52,372 bases of DNA from Micromonospora sp. MH99. Lineage in GTDB: Bacteria; Actinomycetota; Actinomycetes; Mycobacteriales; Micromonosporaceae. Every line of letters starts with the position of its first letter. The stretch's first letter is position 1. Positions 34,040-42,134 of the stretch are shown one piece after another. Both the position numbers and the translations under genes were made by a program. Below the pieces are notes generated by a model that saw only the letters and a program-made list of their open reading frames with translations, did not search any database and was not told where the DNA came from. The stretch lies in contig NZ_MUZA01000045.1 in NCBI RefSeq assembly GCF_021442385.1, positions 1-52,372 of the forward strand. Reading direction: 5' to 3'.

Positions 34040-34282
34040 ATGCTGACGATGTATTCCACCCCCTGGTGCGGCTACTGCCACCGGTTGAAGTCGCAGCTCG
34101 ACCGGGAGGGCATCGGGTACGAGGTGGTCGACATCGAGCGGGATCCGGAGGCCGCGGAGTTCGTGATGAGCGTCAACGGCGGCAACCAGACGGTGCCGAC
34201 GCTGCGCTTCACCGACGGCAGCGCCCTGACCAACCCCTCGATCACCCAGGTCAAGCAGCACCTGGCGACCCTCAGCGCCTGA
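34040..34282 (+). CDS. mrx1: Mycoredoxin (glutaredoxin-like)
   Basis: 80 residues with the redox motif C10-G-Y-C13 following M-Y-S-T-P-W, a T-V-P-T cis-Pro motif and G-S segment before the last helix. Mycoredoxin reduces mycothiol mixed disulfides in actinomycetes. It sits beside uvrD2 as in mycobacteria. ATG at 34040 with GGAG upstream is chosen. Confidence 0.92.
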   Translation: MLTMYSTPWCGYCHRLKSQLDREGIGYEVVDIERDPEAAEFVMSVNGGNQTVPTLRFTDGSALTNPSITQVKQHLATLSA

Positions 34283-34303
34283 CCCGGCCCGGGTCACCTC
34301 TGG

Positions 34304-34337
34304 ACGAACGGCCGCCCACCTCCGGGCGGCCGTTCGT
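34304..34337. terminator. Bidirectional terminator between mycoredoxin and MFS genes
   Basis: A perfect 14-base stem (ACGAACGGCCGCCC with its complement) and a six-base loop, between two convergent stop codons. Confidence 0.8.
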
Positions 34338-34352
34338 CGTATCCGGCATCCG

Positions 34353-35651
34353 TCACCGTCGGGGCGGTCGCCGGGGCCCGGTGGCCACCGGCGCGTCGAT
34401 GTCGGCGTCGACCGGGCGGCGCGGCGCGGGGAGGGTCGGACGGGTCGGCGGTGTGGGCCCACGACCGTCGGCCGGCGCGCTCAGGTGCCGGCCCCGCCAG
34501 AGGTAGACGCCAGCGGCAAGCGTGGCCACCCCGACCAGCAGGAACAGGGCCCGGTAGTCGAGGACGCCGACCAGCAGGGCGCCGGCGCCGATGGAGAGCG
34601 CCTGCGGGCCGCTGACCAGCGCCTGGGTGGCCGCCGCGACCCGTCCGACCAGCCCGGCGGGCGTACGTCGCTGGATCAGCGTCTGCAGGCCCACCATCGT
34701 CAACGGCAGCGAGACACCGGCCAGCAGCACCGCCACGACCCCCAGCCGCAGATCGGGGTACGCGAGCGCGAGCGCGGCCGGGGAGAAGAAGGCCACCCCG
34801 GCGGCCAGCGTGCCGATCTCACCGAGTCGGCGGACCAGCGCCGGTGAGCAGATCCCACCGAACAGCCCGCCGACGCCCTGCACCATGACCAGCACGCCCA
34901 CGAACGCGGCGTCCCGATCCAGACCCTGGTCGACATAGGCGAAGATCAGCGACTCGCTGAAACCCATCACCAGCGACCCGAGCCCGTAGCCGAGCAGGGC
35001 CCGGCGCAGCGCCGGCTCGCCGGTCAGGTGCCGCAGGCCGGCGCCCAGCTCGGCGGGCCACCGCAGCCGCGCGCTCGGCGGCGTCAGCGCCGGGCTCGGC
35101 ACCGCGGTCACCACCAGGGCCGCGATCACGAAGCCGACCATGCCGATCCCGGCCAGCGCCCACCCGCCGAGCGCCGCGTAGAGCGCCGCGCCGACCAGCG
35201 GGCCGACCAGCCGCAGCCCCTGGCGTACGGTCTGCAGCACGCCGTTCGCCTCGGCGAGCAGCTCCACCGGCACCAACTGCCGGATCAACCCGCTGAGCGC
35301 CGCGCCGAGCGTGATGGACGACAGCCCGTAGAGGGCCGCCACCAGGTAGACGAGCCAGACGTCGCCCGCGTCGCGGACGGTGAACAACGGGACCAGCAGC
35401 AGCGCGGTGACCACGTTCGCGGTCACGAAGAAAGGCCGGCGCGGGTACCTGTCGACGAACCAACCGACCAGCGGCGCCAACGTCATCGGGGCGATGACGG
35501 CGAAGATGATGCCGCCGGCGAGCCCGTTGGAGCCGGTCAGGTCCTTGACCCAGATGGCGAGTGCGAGCAGCAGGATCGACTCGGCGGTCATGCTGGCCAG
35601 CAGGCCGCCGAACAGCAGGCGGAAGTCGGGTCGGCGCAGGACGGTGCGCAT
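34353..35651 (-). CDS. MFS transporter (macrolide-efflux/MefA-like group)
   Basis: 432 residues, twelve membrane helices, with the MFS loop-2/3 motif G-W-F-V-D-R-Y-P-R-R and a repeated V-G-R-V-A-A-A in the C-half. It is most like drug-efflux MFS proteins. The C-terminal tail is Pro/Arg-rich and cytoplasmic. The ATG at 35651 follows GGAGGGACCCC; the longer open frame is not homologous. It is divergent from an XRE regulator, its likely controller. Confidence 0.87.
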   Translation of the reverse strand: MRTVLRRPDFRLLFGGLLASMTAESILLLALAIWVKDLTGSNGLAGGIIFAVIAPMTLAPLVGWFVDRYPRRPFFVTANVVTALLLVPLFTVRDAGDVWLVYLVAALYGLSSITLGAALSGLIRQLVPVELLAEANGVLQTVRQGLRLVGPLVGAALYAALGGWALAGIGMVGFVIAALVVTAVPSPALTPPSARLRWPAELGAGLRHLTGEPALRRALLGYGLGSLVMGFSESLIFAYVDQGLDRDAAFVGVLVMVQGVGGLFGGICSPALVRRLGEIGTLAAGVAFFSPAALALAYPDLRLGVVAVLLAGVSLPLTMVGLQTLIQRRTPAGLVGRVAAATQALVSGPQALSIGAGALLVGVLDYRALFLLVGVATLAAGVYLWRGRHLSAPADGRGPTPPTRPTLPAPRRPVDADIDAPVATGPRRPPRR

Positions 35652-35868
35652 GGGGTCCCTCCGGCGGGGTGGCGTGCCCGGCTGGGCGCGTTCGACGGGG
35701 CTGGGACCAGGGGTCCGTCGTCGTCCGGCGTATCCGTGGTCCATTTTTCGACAAGACACGCCCCCGCCGGAACCTCCGACGCCGGTCGCGCCGTCCATAC
35801 TGACCGTGGGGGGCGAATTTCATACAGTTACCGTCGCGTCTGCGGCGGTCGACGGGAAAGAGGACACT

Positions 35869-36849
35869 GTGCCTCCTGCCGCACCCAGCCCGATCATGCG
35901 TCGCCGACGGTTGGGCATCGAACTGCGCAGCCTGCGCGAAGCCGCGGGCCTCACCGGTGACCAGGTTATCGAACGGATCGGTTGGGCGTCCGCGTCCAAA
36001 CTGTCCCGCCTGGAGAACGGCCGTAGTCGACCGGACCCGCAGGATGTCGGCGTTCTGCTCGACCTCTACGGGGCCGACACCGCGTCGCGCGAGGAGTTGC
36101 TCGGGATCGCCGGCGAGGCCGGCGACATGCGCGGTTGGTTGAAGAACTTTCCGGTGATGACGCAGCAGCAGCGCAGTTGGGCCGAACTGGAGGCGGGCTG
36201 CGCGGAGATCTCCGAGTACAACCCGGTCCTGGTGCCGGGTCTCCTGCAGACCGCCGGGTACGCGAAGGTCCGGATCGTCTCGGCCCGCCAGGTGAGCGAG
36301 GGCGCCGGCGAACCGGAGCCGGCCGACGAGCCGGAGACCGAGGTGCAGGCCCGCCTGGCCCGCCAGACGCTGCTGACCCGCGAGCCGCACGCGCCGAGCT
36401 ACACCGCAGTGCTGGAGGAGGCGGCCCTCGGCCGCCGCGCCGGCCCACCCGAGGTGCTGCACGAGCAGCTGCACCAGCTGTGCGACCTTGCCCTGCTGCC
36501 CAACGTGACGCTGCATCTGCTTCCGCGGGACACCCAGATCGGCGATTGGTACCTTCCGCCGACCGCCTTCTCCCTCTATCGGTTCGCCGATCCGCTCGAT
36601 CCGGAGACATTGGCCATCGAAGGGGGGTTCACCGACGTCATGTCGACCGAGGCAATCACGCTAAATCGCTATAAAGTGGTGTTCGAGTGGCTATGCACGG
36701 CGGCACTAGACGCCTCGGACACCCTCTCCTGGCTGATCGAGGCGACGGGACGGCTGACCGGGGCGACGCCCCCATCCACAGTGGCGTTCGGGCCGGCAAC
36801 GGCGCCGACCCAACGCCGCCGGGCCTCGGGGCGACTGACGGATCGGTGA
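35869..36849 (+). CDS. XRE-family regulator with DUF5753 domain
   Basis: 326 residues. N-terminal helix-turn-helix (L-R-E-A-A-G-L-T to S-K-L-S-R-L-E-N-G-R-S) and a C-terminal DUF5753 ligand-like domain (E-Y-N-P-V-L-V-P-G-L-L-Q-T, then L-C-D-L-A-L-L-P-N-V-T). This is the WhiJ-like class that works with DUF397 partners. GTG at 35869 has GAGG before it. The DUF397 gene follows after 74 bases. Confidence 0.9.
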   Translation: MPPAAPSPIMRRRRLGIELRSLREAAGLTGDQVIERIGWASASKLSRLENGRSRPDPQDVGVLLDLYGADTASREELLGIAGEAGDMRGWLKNFPVMTQQQRSWAELEAGCAEISEYNPVLVPGLLQTAGYAKVRIVSARQVSEGAGEPEPADEPETEVQARLARQTLLTREPHAPSYTAVLEEAALGRRAGPPEVLHEQLHQLCDLALLPNVTLHLLPRDTQIGDWYLPPTAFSLYRFADPLDPETLAIEGGFTDVMSTEAITLNRYKVVFEWLCTAALDASDTLSWLIEATGRLTGATPPSTVAFGPATAPTQRRRASGRLTDR

Positions 36850-36923
36850 TCCACGGGGGACCCTCCGTCGGGGCGTGCGGCACCACTCGTCCCATCGGAT
36901 CGGTTCACATCAGGAGCAGAGCC

Positions 36924-37163
36924 ATGAACGACATCCACAACACGCCGTCCGTCTCCGCCAGCTCGTTGGCGGACGCCCCGTGGCGTAAAAGCACCCGCAG
37001 CCAGACCTCCAACTGCGTGGAGGTCGCCCCTCTGGGCACCGGCCCGTCGGCTGTCGCGCTGCGCGACAGCAAGGACCGGGGCGGTCCGGTGCTGCTCTTC
37101 AACCGGGCCGGGTGGCTCGGTTTCATCGGCGGAGCAAAGACGGGCCAGTTCGATCTGAACTGA
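36924..37163 (+). CDS. DUF397 small protein, partner of the XRE regulator
   Basis: 79 residues with the DUF397 core: W-R-K-S-T-R-S, S-N-C-V-E-V-A, V-A-L-R-D-S-K-D and the terminal W-x-x-F-type L-G-F-I. Strong AGGAG before the ATG. Such proteins bind and counteract the neighbouring XRE regulator in streptomycete development. Followed by a terminator. Confidence 0.92.
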   Translation: MNDIHNTPSVSASSLADAPWRKSTRSQTSNCVEVAPLGTGPSAVALRDSKDRGGPVLLFNRAGWLGFIGGAKTGQFDLN

Positions 37164-37178
37164 TCCTCCCGACCGGGG

Positions 37179-37209
37179 CGGGGCCGTTGGCATGATGCCG
37201 GCGGCCCCG
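37179..37209 (+). terminator. Terminator after the DUF397 gene
   Basis: CGGGGCCG at 37179-37186 pairs with CGGCCCCG at 37202-37209; then TCGCCCTTT follows. Confidence 0.6.
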
Positions 37210-37376
37210 TCGCCCTTTCGGTGGCAACCCCGCTGACCAGGCATCCGCCGATCGGACGAGGCTCGAAACCAATAGGCGCGTTTCACTTGCTGGGATGAAC
37301 ACGGGGCGTAACATGGCCCACGGGAACGTGGAACTTCCACACTGGCTCATTCGTCGCGGTTCATCCGGAGACCCTT

Positions 37377-37652
37377 ATGCGGTTCCTGATCGTTCGCACC
37401 GACATCCGCACCGTCGCCGACGGGGACATCGCCGCCGCCTGGGCGGACGGCCATCGCCTCCGCGACGAGACGACCACGCCGGAACCGCGCCGGCAGACCG
37501 TGCACGCCGAGGACCGGGACGCCGCGTTGCTGCTGGCCCGGGCCCTGTCGACGGTCGGCGCGGTGCGCGCCGGCAAGCAACGGGTCAAGGTCCTGCCACT
37601 CGGCGAGCCGCGGCCCGCCTTCCGGCGCAGACCCGGGCGCACCGGCACCTGA
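37377..37652 (+). CDS. Hypothetical protein of 91 residues
   Basis: Starts M-R-F-L-I-V-R-T-D-I-R-T-V-A-D-G-D-I with GGAGA six bases before the ATG. The first 65 residues could form a small alpha/beta domain; the tail is basic. The third codon positions are coding-like. No family recognized. Confidence 0.6.
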   Translation: MRFLIVRTDIRTVADGDIAAAWADGHRLRDETTTPEPRRQTVHAEDRDAALLLARALSTVGAVRAGKQRVKVLPLGEPRPAFRRRPGRTGT

Positions 37653-37662
37653 CCCCAGACGT

Positions 37663-37719
37663 CCGTCGTGGTCGGCTCGGCTCCCCCGCCGCGTCAATCG
37701 CTCCCGCCGACCACGACGG
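37663..37719. terminator. Perfect 14-base inverted repeat between convergent genes
   Basis: CCGTCGTGGTCGGC (37663-37676) pairs exactly with 37706-37719 across 29 bases, right after the hypothetical gene's stop. Probable terminator, no T-run. Confidence 0.5.
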
Positions 37720-37727
37720 CCCGTGTT

Positions 37728-37769
37728 CCCGGCCCGTGACCGCCGCGGCAACGGTGGCCACGGGCCGGG
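37728..37769. terminator. Second inverted repeat, before the nudC stop
   Basis: CCCGGCCCGTG at 37728-37738 pairs with CACGGGCCGGG at 37759-37769, seven bases from the nudC stop codon. Together with the previous stem it makes a double stop between convergent genes. Confidence 0.55.
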
Positions 37770-37776
37770 ACCGTGC

Positions 37777-38736
37777 TCAATGGTCGGCGTCCACCCAGCC
37801 ATCCAGCCAGCGGTGGATGAGGAACAACGCGATCGACGACGGCGGCGGCAGGATCAGCCGAGCCCCGTCCCCCACGTCCACTGCCCTCCCCGCACCCGCG
37901 GCCCCGATCTCCGCGCGGCTGAACCACCTGGCGTACGCGATCTCGGACGGGTCGACCTGCACCGGATCCGCCGGGTCCGCGGTGGCCAGGAAGCCCAGCA
38001 TCAGTGAGCCCGGGAACGGCCAGGCCTGGCTGCCGACGTACCTGATCCGCTCGACGGAGATGCCCACCTCCTCACGAACCTCGCGCAGCACGGCGGCCTC
38101 GGCGGACTCCCCCGGCTCGACGTACCCGGCCAGGCAGGAGTAGCGCCGACCACCCGGGGTGCCCGGCCAGCCGGCGTTGTTGCCGAGCAGGCAGCGGCCC
38201 TCGGGGCCGTCGACGCCGTCGTGCACCAGCACGATCATCGCCGGGTCGGTACGCGGCCAGATCCGCCCGCCGTCACGATCCACCCGGGACCAGCCAGCCT
38301 CGTCCATCACTGTCGGCGCTCCGGTCGCCGTCGAGTAGCCGTGCCGGGTGTGCCAGTTGAGCAGCGCGAGCGCCGTGGTGAAGATGCCCGCCTCCCGGTC
38401 GCCGAGCAGGTGGCCCACCTCGCGCAGGTTGACCGGCCGGGTGCCCGGCACCGTCGGCAGCGGCGCGTCGAGCGCGAAGACCGGCACCCCGTCCGGCTCG
38501 ACACCGAGGAACATCGCCGTCGACTCGGCGCCGGCCGGCACGTCGGCCGCGCCGAACAGCACCAGCGCGGGAGGCGACACGTCGGTACGGGCGAGCGTCC
38601 GCCCGCCGTCGGTCGAGTCGAGCAGCAGGATCCGGCCGCGCAGCCACGCCTCGGTCAGCCACTGCGCGTCGCCCCGCCGGTGCGCGGCGCGATCCAGCGT
38701 GGACCGCGCCAACGGTGGCGCCGTCTCCCCGCTCAC
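37777..38736 (-). CDS. nudC: NAD(+) diphosphatase / NADH pyrophosphatase
   Basis: 319 residues. The Nudix box lies at 204-226 (G-Y-V-E-P-G-E-S ... R-E-E-V-G-I), followed by S-Q-A-W-P-F-P-G-S at 236-244, the NudC signature with Ala instead of the first Pro. The zinc-ribbon cysteines of enterobacterial NudC are absent, as in mycobacterial NudC. Family role: cleavage of NAD(H) and removal of NAD caps from RNA. Confidence 0.93.
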   Translation of the reverse strand: MSGETAPPLARSTLDRAAHRRGDAQWLTEAWLRGRILLLDSTDGGRTLARTDVSPPALVLFGAADVPAGAESTAMFLGVEPDGVPVFALDAPLPTVPGTRPVNLREVGHLLGDREAGIFTTALALLNWHTRHGYSTATGAPTVMDEAGWSRVDRDGGRIWPRTDPAMIVLVHDGVDGPEGRCLLGNNAGWPGTPGGRRYSCLAGYVEPGESAEAAVLREVREEVGISVERIRYVGSQAWPFPGSLMLGFLATADPADPVQVDPSEIAYARWFSRAEIGAAGAGRAVDVGDGARLILPPPSSIALFLIHRWLDGWVDADH

Positions 38737-38788
38737 GTCAGCGCTCCGCCGCAGGCAGACACCCGGACCGGCGGGCCGTGGCGGTGCC

Positions 38789-40132
38789 TCACGGCTGCAC
38801 CGGTTCGGTGTGGACCGGCGTCAGCGCGGCCAGCCCCGGGGTGATCCGCTCGGCGTCGCCGAGCACGACCACCGCCGCACGAGCGGGCGCCAGATAGTGG
38901 GCGGCAACCCGCGCCACGTCGTCGACTGTCGCCTTCGCCAGGCGGGCCGCGTACTCCGCGAGGAACTCCAGCCGCAGGCCGTTCCCGGCGTACGCGCTGG
39001 TCAGCGCGGCCAGACCGGCCTGGGTGGACATGCCGAGCTGGAGGGTGCCCAGGGCGTACCGGCGGGCCTGCTCCAGCTCCTCCGGCTTCGGTGGCAGCGA
39101 GGCCAGCCGGCCCAGCTCGTACGTCGTCTCCAGCAGCGCCGGGCCGGTGACCTCGGTGGCCACCTCGGCGCCGGCGACCAGAACCGACCCGGCCACCGAG
39201 TGCTCGATCACCGAGTGCGGGCCGTACGTGTAGCCCTTGTCCTCGCGGATGTTCTCCACCCAGCGGGACGAGAAGTAACCCCCGAAGATCAGGTTGGCCA
39301 GTTGCAGCGGCGCGTGGTCCGGGTCGGTGCGCGGCACGGCGGGCAGCGCGACCCGCAGCGAGGACTGCACCGAGCCGGGCCGGTCGACAAGCAGCAGCGG
39401 CCCCGGCTCCAGCGGCGGGGTGGCCGGCAGGGTGGCCGTACGCCCGGCGCCGGCCCACCCACCGAGCGCCCGCTCGGCCGCGTCCAGCGCCTTCTCCGGC
39501 TGCACGTCGCCGACCACCACCAGCTGCGCCCCGGCGGGGTGCACCCGCTCGGCGTGCAGGCTGCGCAGGGCCGCCGGCCGTACGGCACGGATCTGGTCCG
39601 GCTCCGGGGTCTGCGTCGCGTACGGGTGTCGCCCGTAGATCCGCTTCAGCAGCGCCTCCCGGGCCAGGTGCGCCGGCTGGCTCTGGGCGACCTGGATCCG
39701 ATCGATCAGCCGGTCCCGCTCGGCGGCGACCTCGTCGCTGGGGTAACTGGCGCCGGTCAGCACCTCGGCCAGCAGCTCCAGCATCCGGTCCAGGCCGGTG
39801 ACCAGGCCGGCGCCGGAGAGCATCAGCCGGTCCGGGTCGACGCCCGCGGACAGTCCGCCGCCCACCTTCTGCAGCTCGGCGGCCAACTGCACGCTGGTCA
39901 TCGACTCGGTGCCGGAGAGCATGGTCTGTGAGAGCATCGCGCCGCGCGCGAGGTGGGCGCGGCCGAACGGCACCCAGAGCCGCAGCTCGACCAGGGGCAC
40001 CGCCGGCCGGCGTACGGCGATCACGGTGAGCCCGTTGCGCAGCGTGCGTTCGGCCTGCTTGGGCACCTTGAGCTTGCGGGTGGGGCCGAGCGGGGGCAGC
40101 GTACGCGGGGCGGTGGTGGCGGTGGTGGTCAT
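38789..40132 (-). CDS. M16 peptidase, non-catalytic partner subunit
   Basis: 447 residues of the pitrilysin fold. The H-x-x-E-H zinc motif is missing from the matching N-terminal place (R-A-H-L-A-R-G-A), but the C-terminal R...Y pair used for substrate binding is kept in R-E-D-K-G-Y-T-Y-G. It therefore complements the preceding gene product. Its ATG overlaps that gene's TGA by four bases (ATGA), so the two are made together, most likely as a heterodimer. Confidence 0.88.
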   Translation of the reverse strand: MTTTATTAPRTLPPLGPTRKLKVPKQAERTLRNGLTVIAVRRPAVPLVELRLWVPFGRAHLARGAMLSQTMLSGTESMTSVQLAAELQKVGGGLSAGVDPDRLMLSGAGLVTGLDRMLELLAEVLTGASYPSDEVAAERDRLIDRIQVAQSQPAHLAREALLKRIYGRHPYATQTPEPDQIRAVRPAALRSLHAERVHPAGAQLVVVGDVQPEKALDAAERALGGWAGAGRTATLPATPPLEPGPLLLVDRPGSVQSSLRVALPAVPRTDPDHAPLQLANLIFGGYFSSRWVENIREDKGYTYGPHSVIEHSVAGSVLVAGAEVATEVTGPALLETTYELGRLASLPPKPEELEQARRYALGTLQLGMSTQAGLAALTSAYAGNGLRLEFLAEYAARLAKATVDDVARVAAHYLAPARAAVVVLGDAERITPGLAALTPVHTEPVQP

Positions 40133-41439
40133 CGGGCGCCTCCGGGGATGACCTCGACGGCGGCGCGGCGCTCCGGGCGCAGGGTGGCCGCGGCGGCCCG
40201 GACCTGCTCCTCGGTGACGTCGCCGACCAGTCGGGGCAGGTCGTTGAGCAGGCCGGGCTCGCCGCGTTGCTGTTCCAGAACGGCCATCCGCAGCGCCCGG
40301 CCCAGCACCGCGTCGGTGTCGCGCAGCAGGTGGGTGGCCATCCGGGCCTGGGTGCGGGCCAGCTCGCCGTCGGTCAGCCCGTCGGTGGCCAGCCGGTCCA
40401 GCTCCTCGTCGATGGTGCGCAGCACCTTGTCCACGTCGCCGCCGGGCGGCAGGTGCGCCTGGAGCAGCAGCGCGGTGGGGTCGCGGACGTCGAACGGGTC
40501 GCCCATGAAGCCGAGGTAGCCGCCGAGGCTGGTCACCGTGCGGTCGCGCTGCACCAGTCGTTCGACCAGCCGGGACGCGTCGCCGTCGGTGAGCACCTCG
40601 GCCAGCACCACGTACGGCAGGTAGCCGGCGAAGTCGCCGACCGGGTCGGGCACCCGCCACGCGCCGGCCACCGCCGGCAGCGGTGCCAGGGCATCGGTGT
40701 ACGAGCTGCGCCGCTCGGCGGTCAGGTCGGGCTCGGTGAAGTCCGGCCGGCGCGGTGCGGGACGGGACGGGACGTCGCCGAAGTGCCGGGTGACCAGCTC
40801 GGTCGCCTCGGCCACGTCGATGTCGCCGCTGACGGCCAGCACCGCGTTGCCGCTGGCGTAGTAGCGGCGGAAGAAGTCGGCGGCGTCCGCGACGGTGGCC
40901 GACTCCAGGTCGTCGAACGAGCCGTAGCCGTCGTGCGCGTTCGGGAACGTGTCGAACATGACCGGCGGCAGGGTCAGCCAGGGAAAGCCGCCGTACGGCC
41001 GGTTGAGGACGTTGACCCGGATCTCCTCCTTGACCACGTCGACCTGGTTGCGCAGGGTCTCCTCGGTCAGTCGGGGCCCGCGCATCCGGTCCGCCTCCAG
41101 GAACAGCGCGCGCTCCAGCGCGTTGCTCGGCAGCGTCTCGAAGTAGTCGGTGTAGTCCAGGTGGGTGGAGCCGTTGAACGTGCCCCCGGCACCCTGCACG
41201 TGCCGGAAGTGGGCCAGTTTCTCCAGGTTCTCCGAGCCCTGGAACATCAGGTGCTCGAAGAGGTGGGCGAAGCCGGTGCGCCCCTCCGGCTCGGAGCGGA
41301 TGCCGACGTCGTAGACCACCGCCACCCCGATCACCGGGGCACTGCGATCGGGGGTCAGGACCACCCGCAGGCCGTTGTCGAGGGTGAACCGCTCGACCGG
41401 GTACTTCGTCGCTGGAATTCTGGATCTCCGCGCCGCCAC
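40129..41439 (-). CDS. M16 zinc peptidase, catalytic subunit
   Basis: 436 residues. The inverted zinc motif H59-L-F-E62-H63 and the downstream K-E-E-I-R-V-N Glu are intact. Secretion signals are absent, so it should act in the cytoplasm, perhaps on small peptides or targeting sequences. GTG at 41439 starts where family homology begins; the long upstream open frame is unrelated. Start is 173 bases from the divergent pentad-repeat gene. Confidence 0.92.
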   Translation of the reverse strand: MAARRSRIPATKYPVERFTLDNGLRVVLTPDRSAPVIGVAVVYDVGIRSEPEGRTGFAHLFEHLMFQGSENLEKLAHFRHVQGAGGTFNGSTHLDYTDYFETLPSNALERALFLEADRMRGPRLTEETLRNQVDVVKEEIRVNVLNRPYGGFPWLTLPPVMFDTFPNAHDGYGSFDDLESATVADAADFFRRYYASGNAVLAVSGDIDVAEATELVTRHFGDVPSRPAPRRPDFTEPDLTAERRSSYTDALAPLPAVAGAWRVPDPVGDFAGYLPYVVLAEVLTDGDASRLVERLVQRDRTVTSLGGYLGFMGDPFDVRDPTALLLQAHLPPGGDVDKVLRTIDEELDRLATDGLTDGELARTQARMATHLLRDTDAVLGRALRMAVLEQQRGEPGLLNDLPRLVGDVTEEQVRAAAATLRPERRAAVEVIPGGAR

Positions 41440-41612
41440 GGGATCGACCCTAGCGCGTCGGCATCCCCGCCACCGGCGACCTCCCGGAGCCGCGGCCACA
41501 GAGACCGGGAGAGGGCGTGCGCCGCGTACGGGACTGCGACCGGCTCGGCCGTGACGGCCGCGTCCCGGGCCGGTGGGGAGCGGACGGCCTGCGGTACGGC
41601 GACAATGGGGAG

Positions 41613-41897
41613 ATGAAGCGAGACGTACGCCTGATGCGGTTGACCGGGGCGCGCGCGAACGGCGCAGCGGCGACGGGCGCGGCGACCACCGGCGCGCGGG
41701 CGACAGGCGCGGCGGCCACCGGCGCGGTTGCGCTCGGCGCCCTCGCCGTGGGCGCGCTGGCCGTGGGGGCCGTGGCCGTCGGGGCGCTGACAATCGGGCG
41801 GCTGACGATCCGCCGGGCGGTGGTGCGGGAGCTGCGCGTCGGTCGGCTGGAGATCGACGAGCTGGTGGTCCGCAACCGACCCGCCTCCGAGGGATGA
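41613..41897 (+). CDS. Pentad-repeat (pentapeptide-like) small protein
   Basis: 94 residues. After ten basic residues, 15 uninterrupted five-residue units run from 11 to 85: first Gly/Ala/Thr units such as T-G-A-R-A and T-G-A-A-A, then hydrophobic ones such as V-G-A-L-A, and last charged ones such as V-G-R-L-E. The Leu/Val spacing is that of right-handed beta-helix pentapeptide repeats. ATG at 41613 has GGGGAG directly before it, so start choice is uncertain. Function unknown; no similar gene nearby. Confidence 0.65.
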   Translation: MKRDVRLMRLTGARANGAAATGAATTGARATGAAATGAVALGALAVGALAVGAVAVGALTIGRLTIRRAVVRELRVGRLEIDELVVRNRPASEG

Positions 41898-42013
41898 CAG
41901 GGGTCGGCACACGAACGGCGTCGGCGCGTACTCGTCGATGCGTCCACCACCTCGACGTGGCTGCCGCACGCGTCCGCGCCTGACGCGCGAGGCCTGATTG
42001 GCCTAGCAAGCTG

Positions 42014-42114
42014 GTAGGAAATGCCGACATATCTGAGACGCACCATCCCGTCATGTGGATGGGTCTTGACGCTGCACGCGGCCTGGCCCACTCTTCCTAC
42101 CAAGTAAGTAGGAA
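42014..42114 (+). promoter_or_regulatory. Candidate promoter and Rrf2 operator of the sulfonate operon
   Basis: A dyad TTCCTAC-N7-GTAGGAA lies at 42094-42114, about 20 bases before the ssuA ATG, and a further half-site GTAGGAA at 42014-42020. TTGACG at 42066-42071 is a good -35, so the dyad would cover the -10/start region. The operon ends with an Rrf2 regulator, the obvious candidate ligand. Confidence 0.5.
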
Positions 42115-42134
42115 TACTGCGGATTGGATGGACG

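Noticed and set aside
37777..38736. NudC without zinc-ribbon cysteines as a sign of decay.
   Set aside because: Mycobacterial NudC also lacks them, so this is a lineage feature and the Nudix box is intact.
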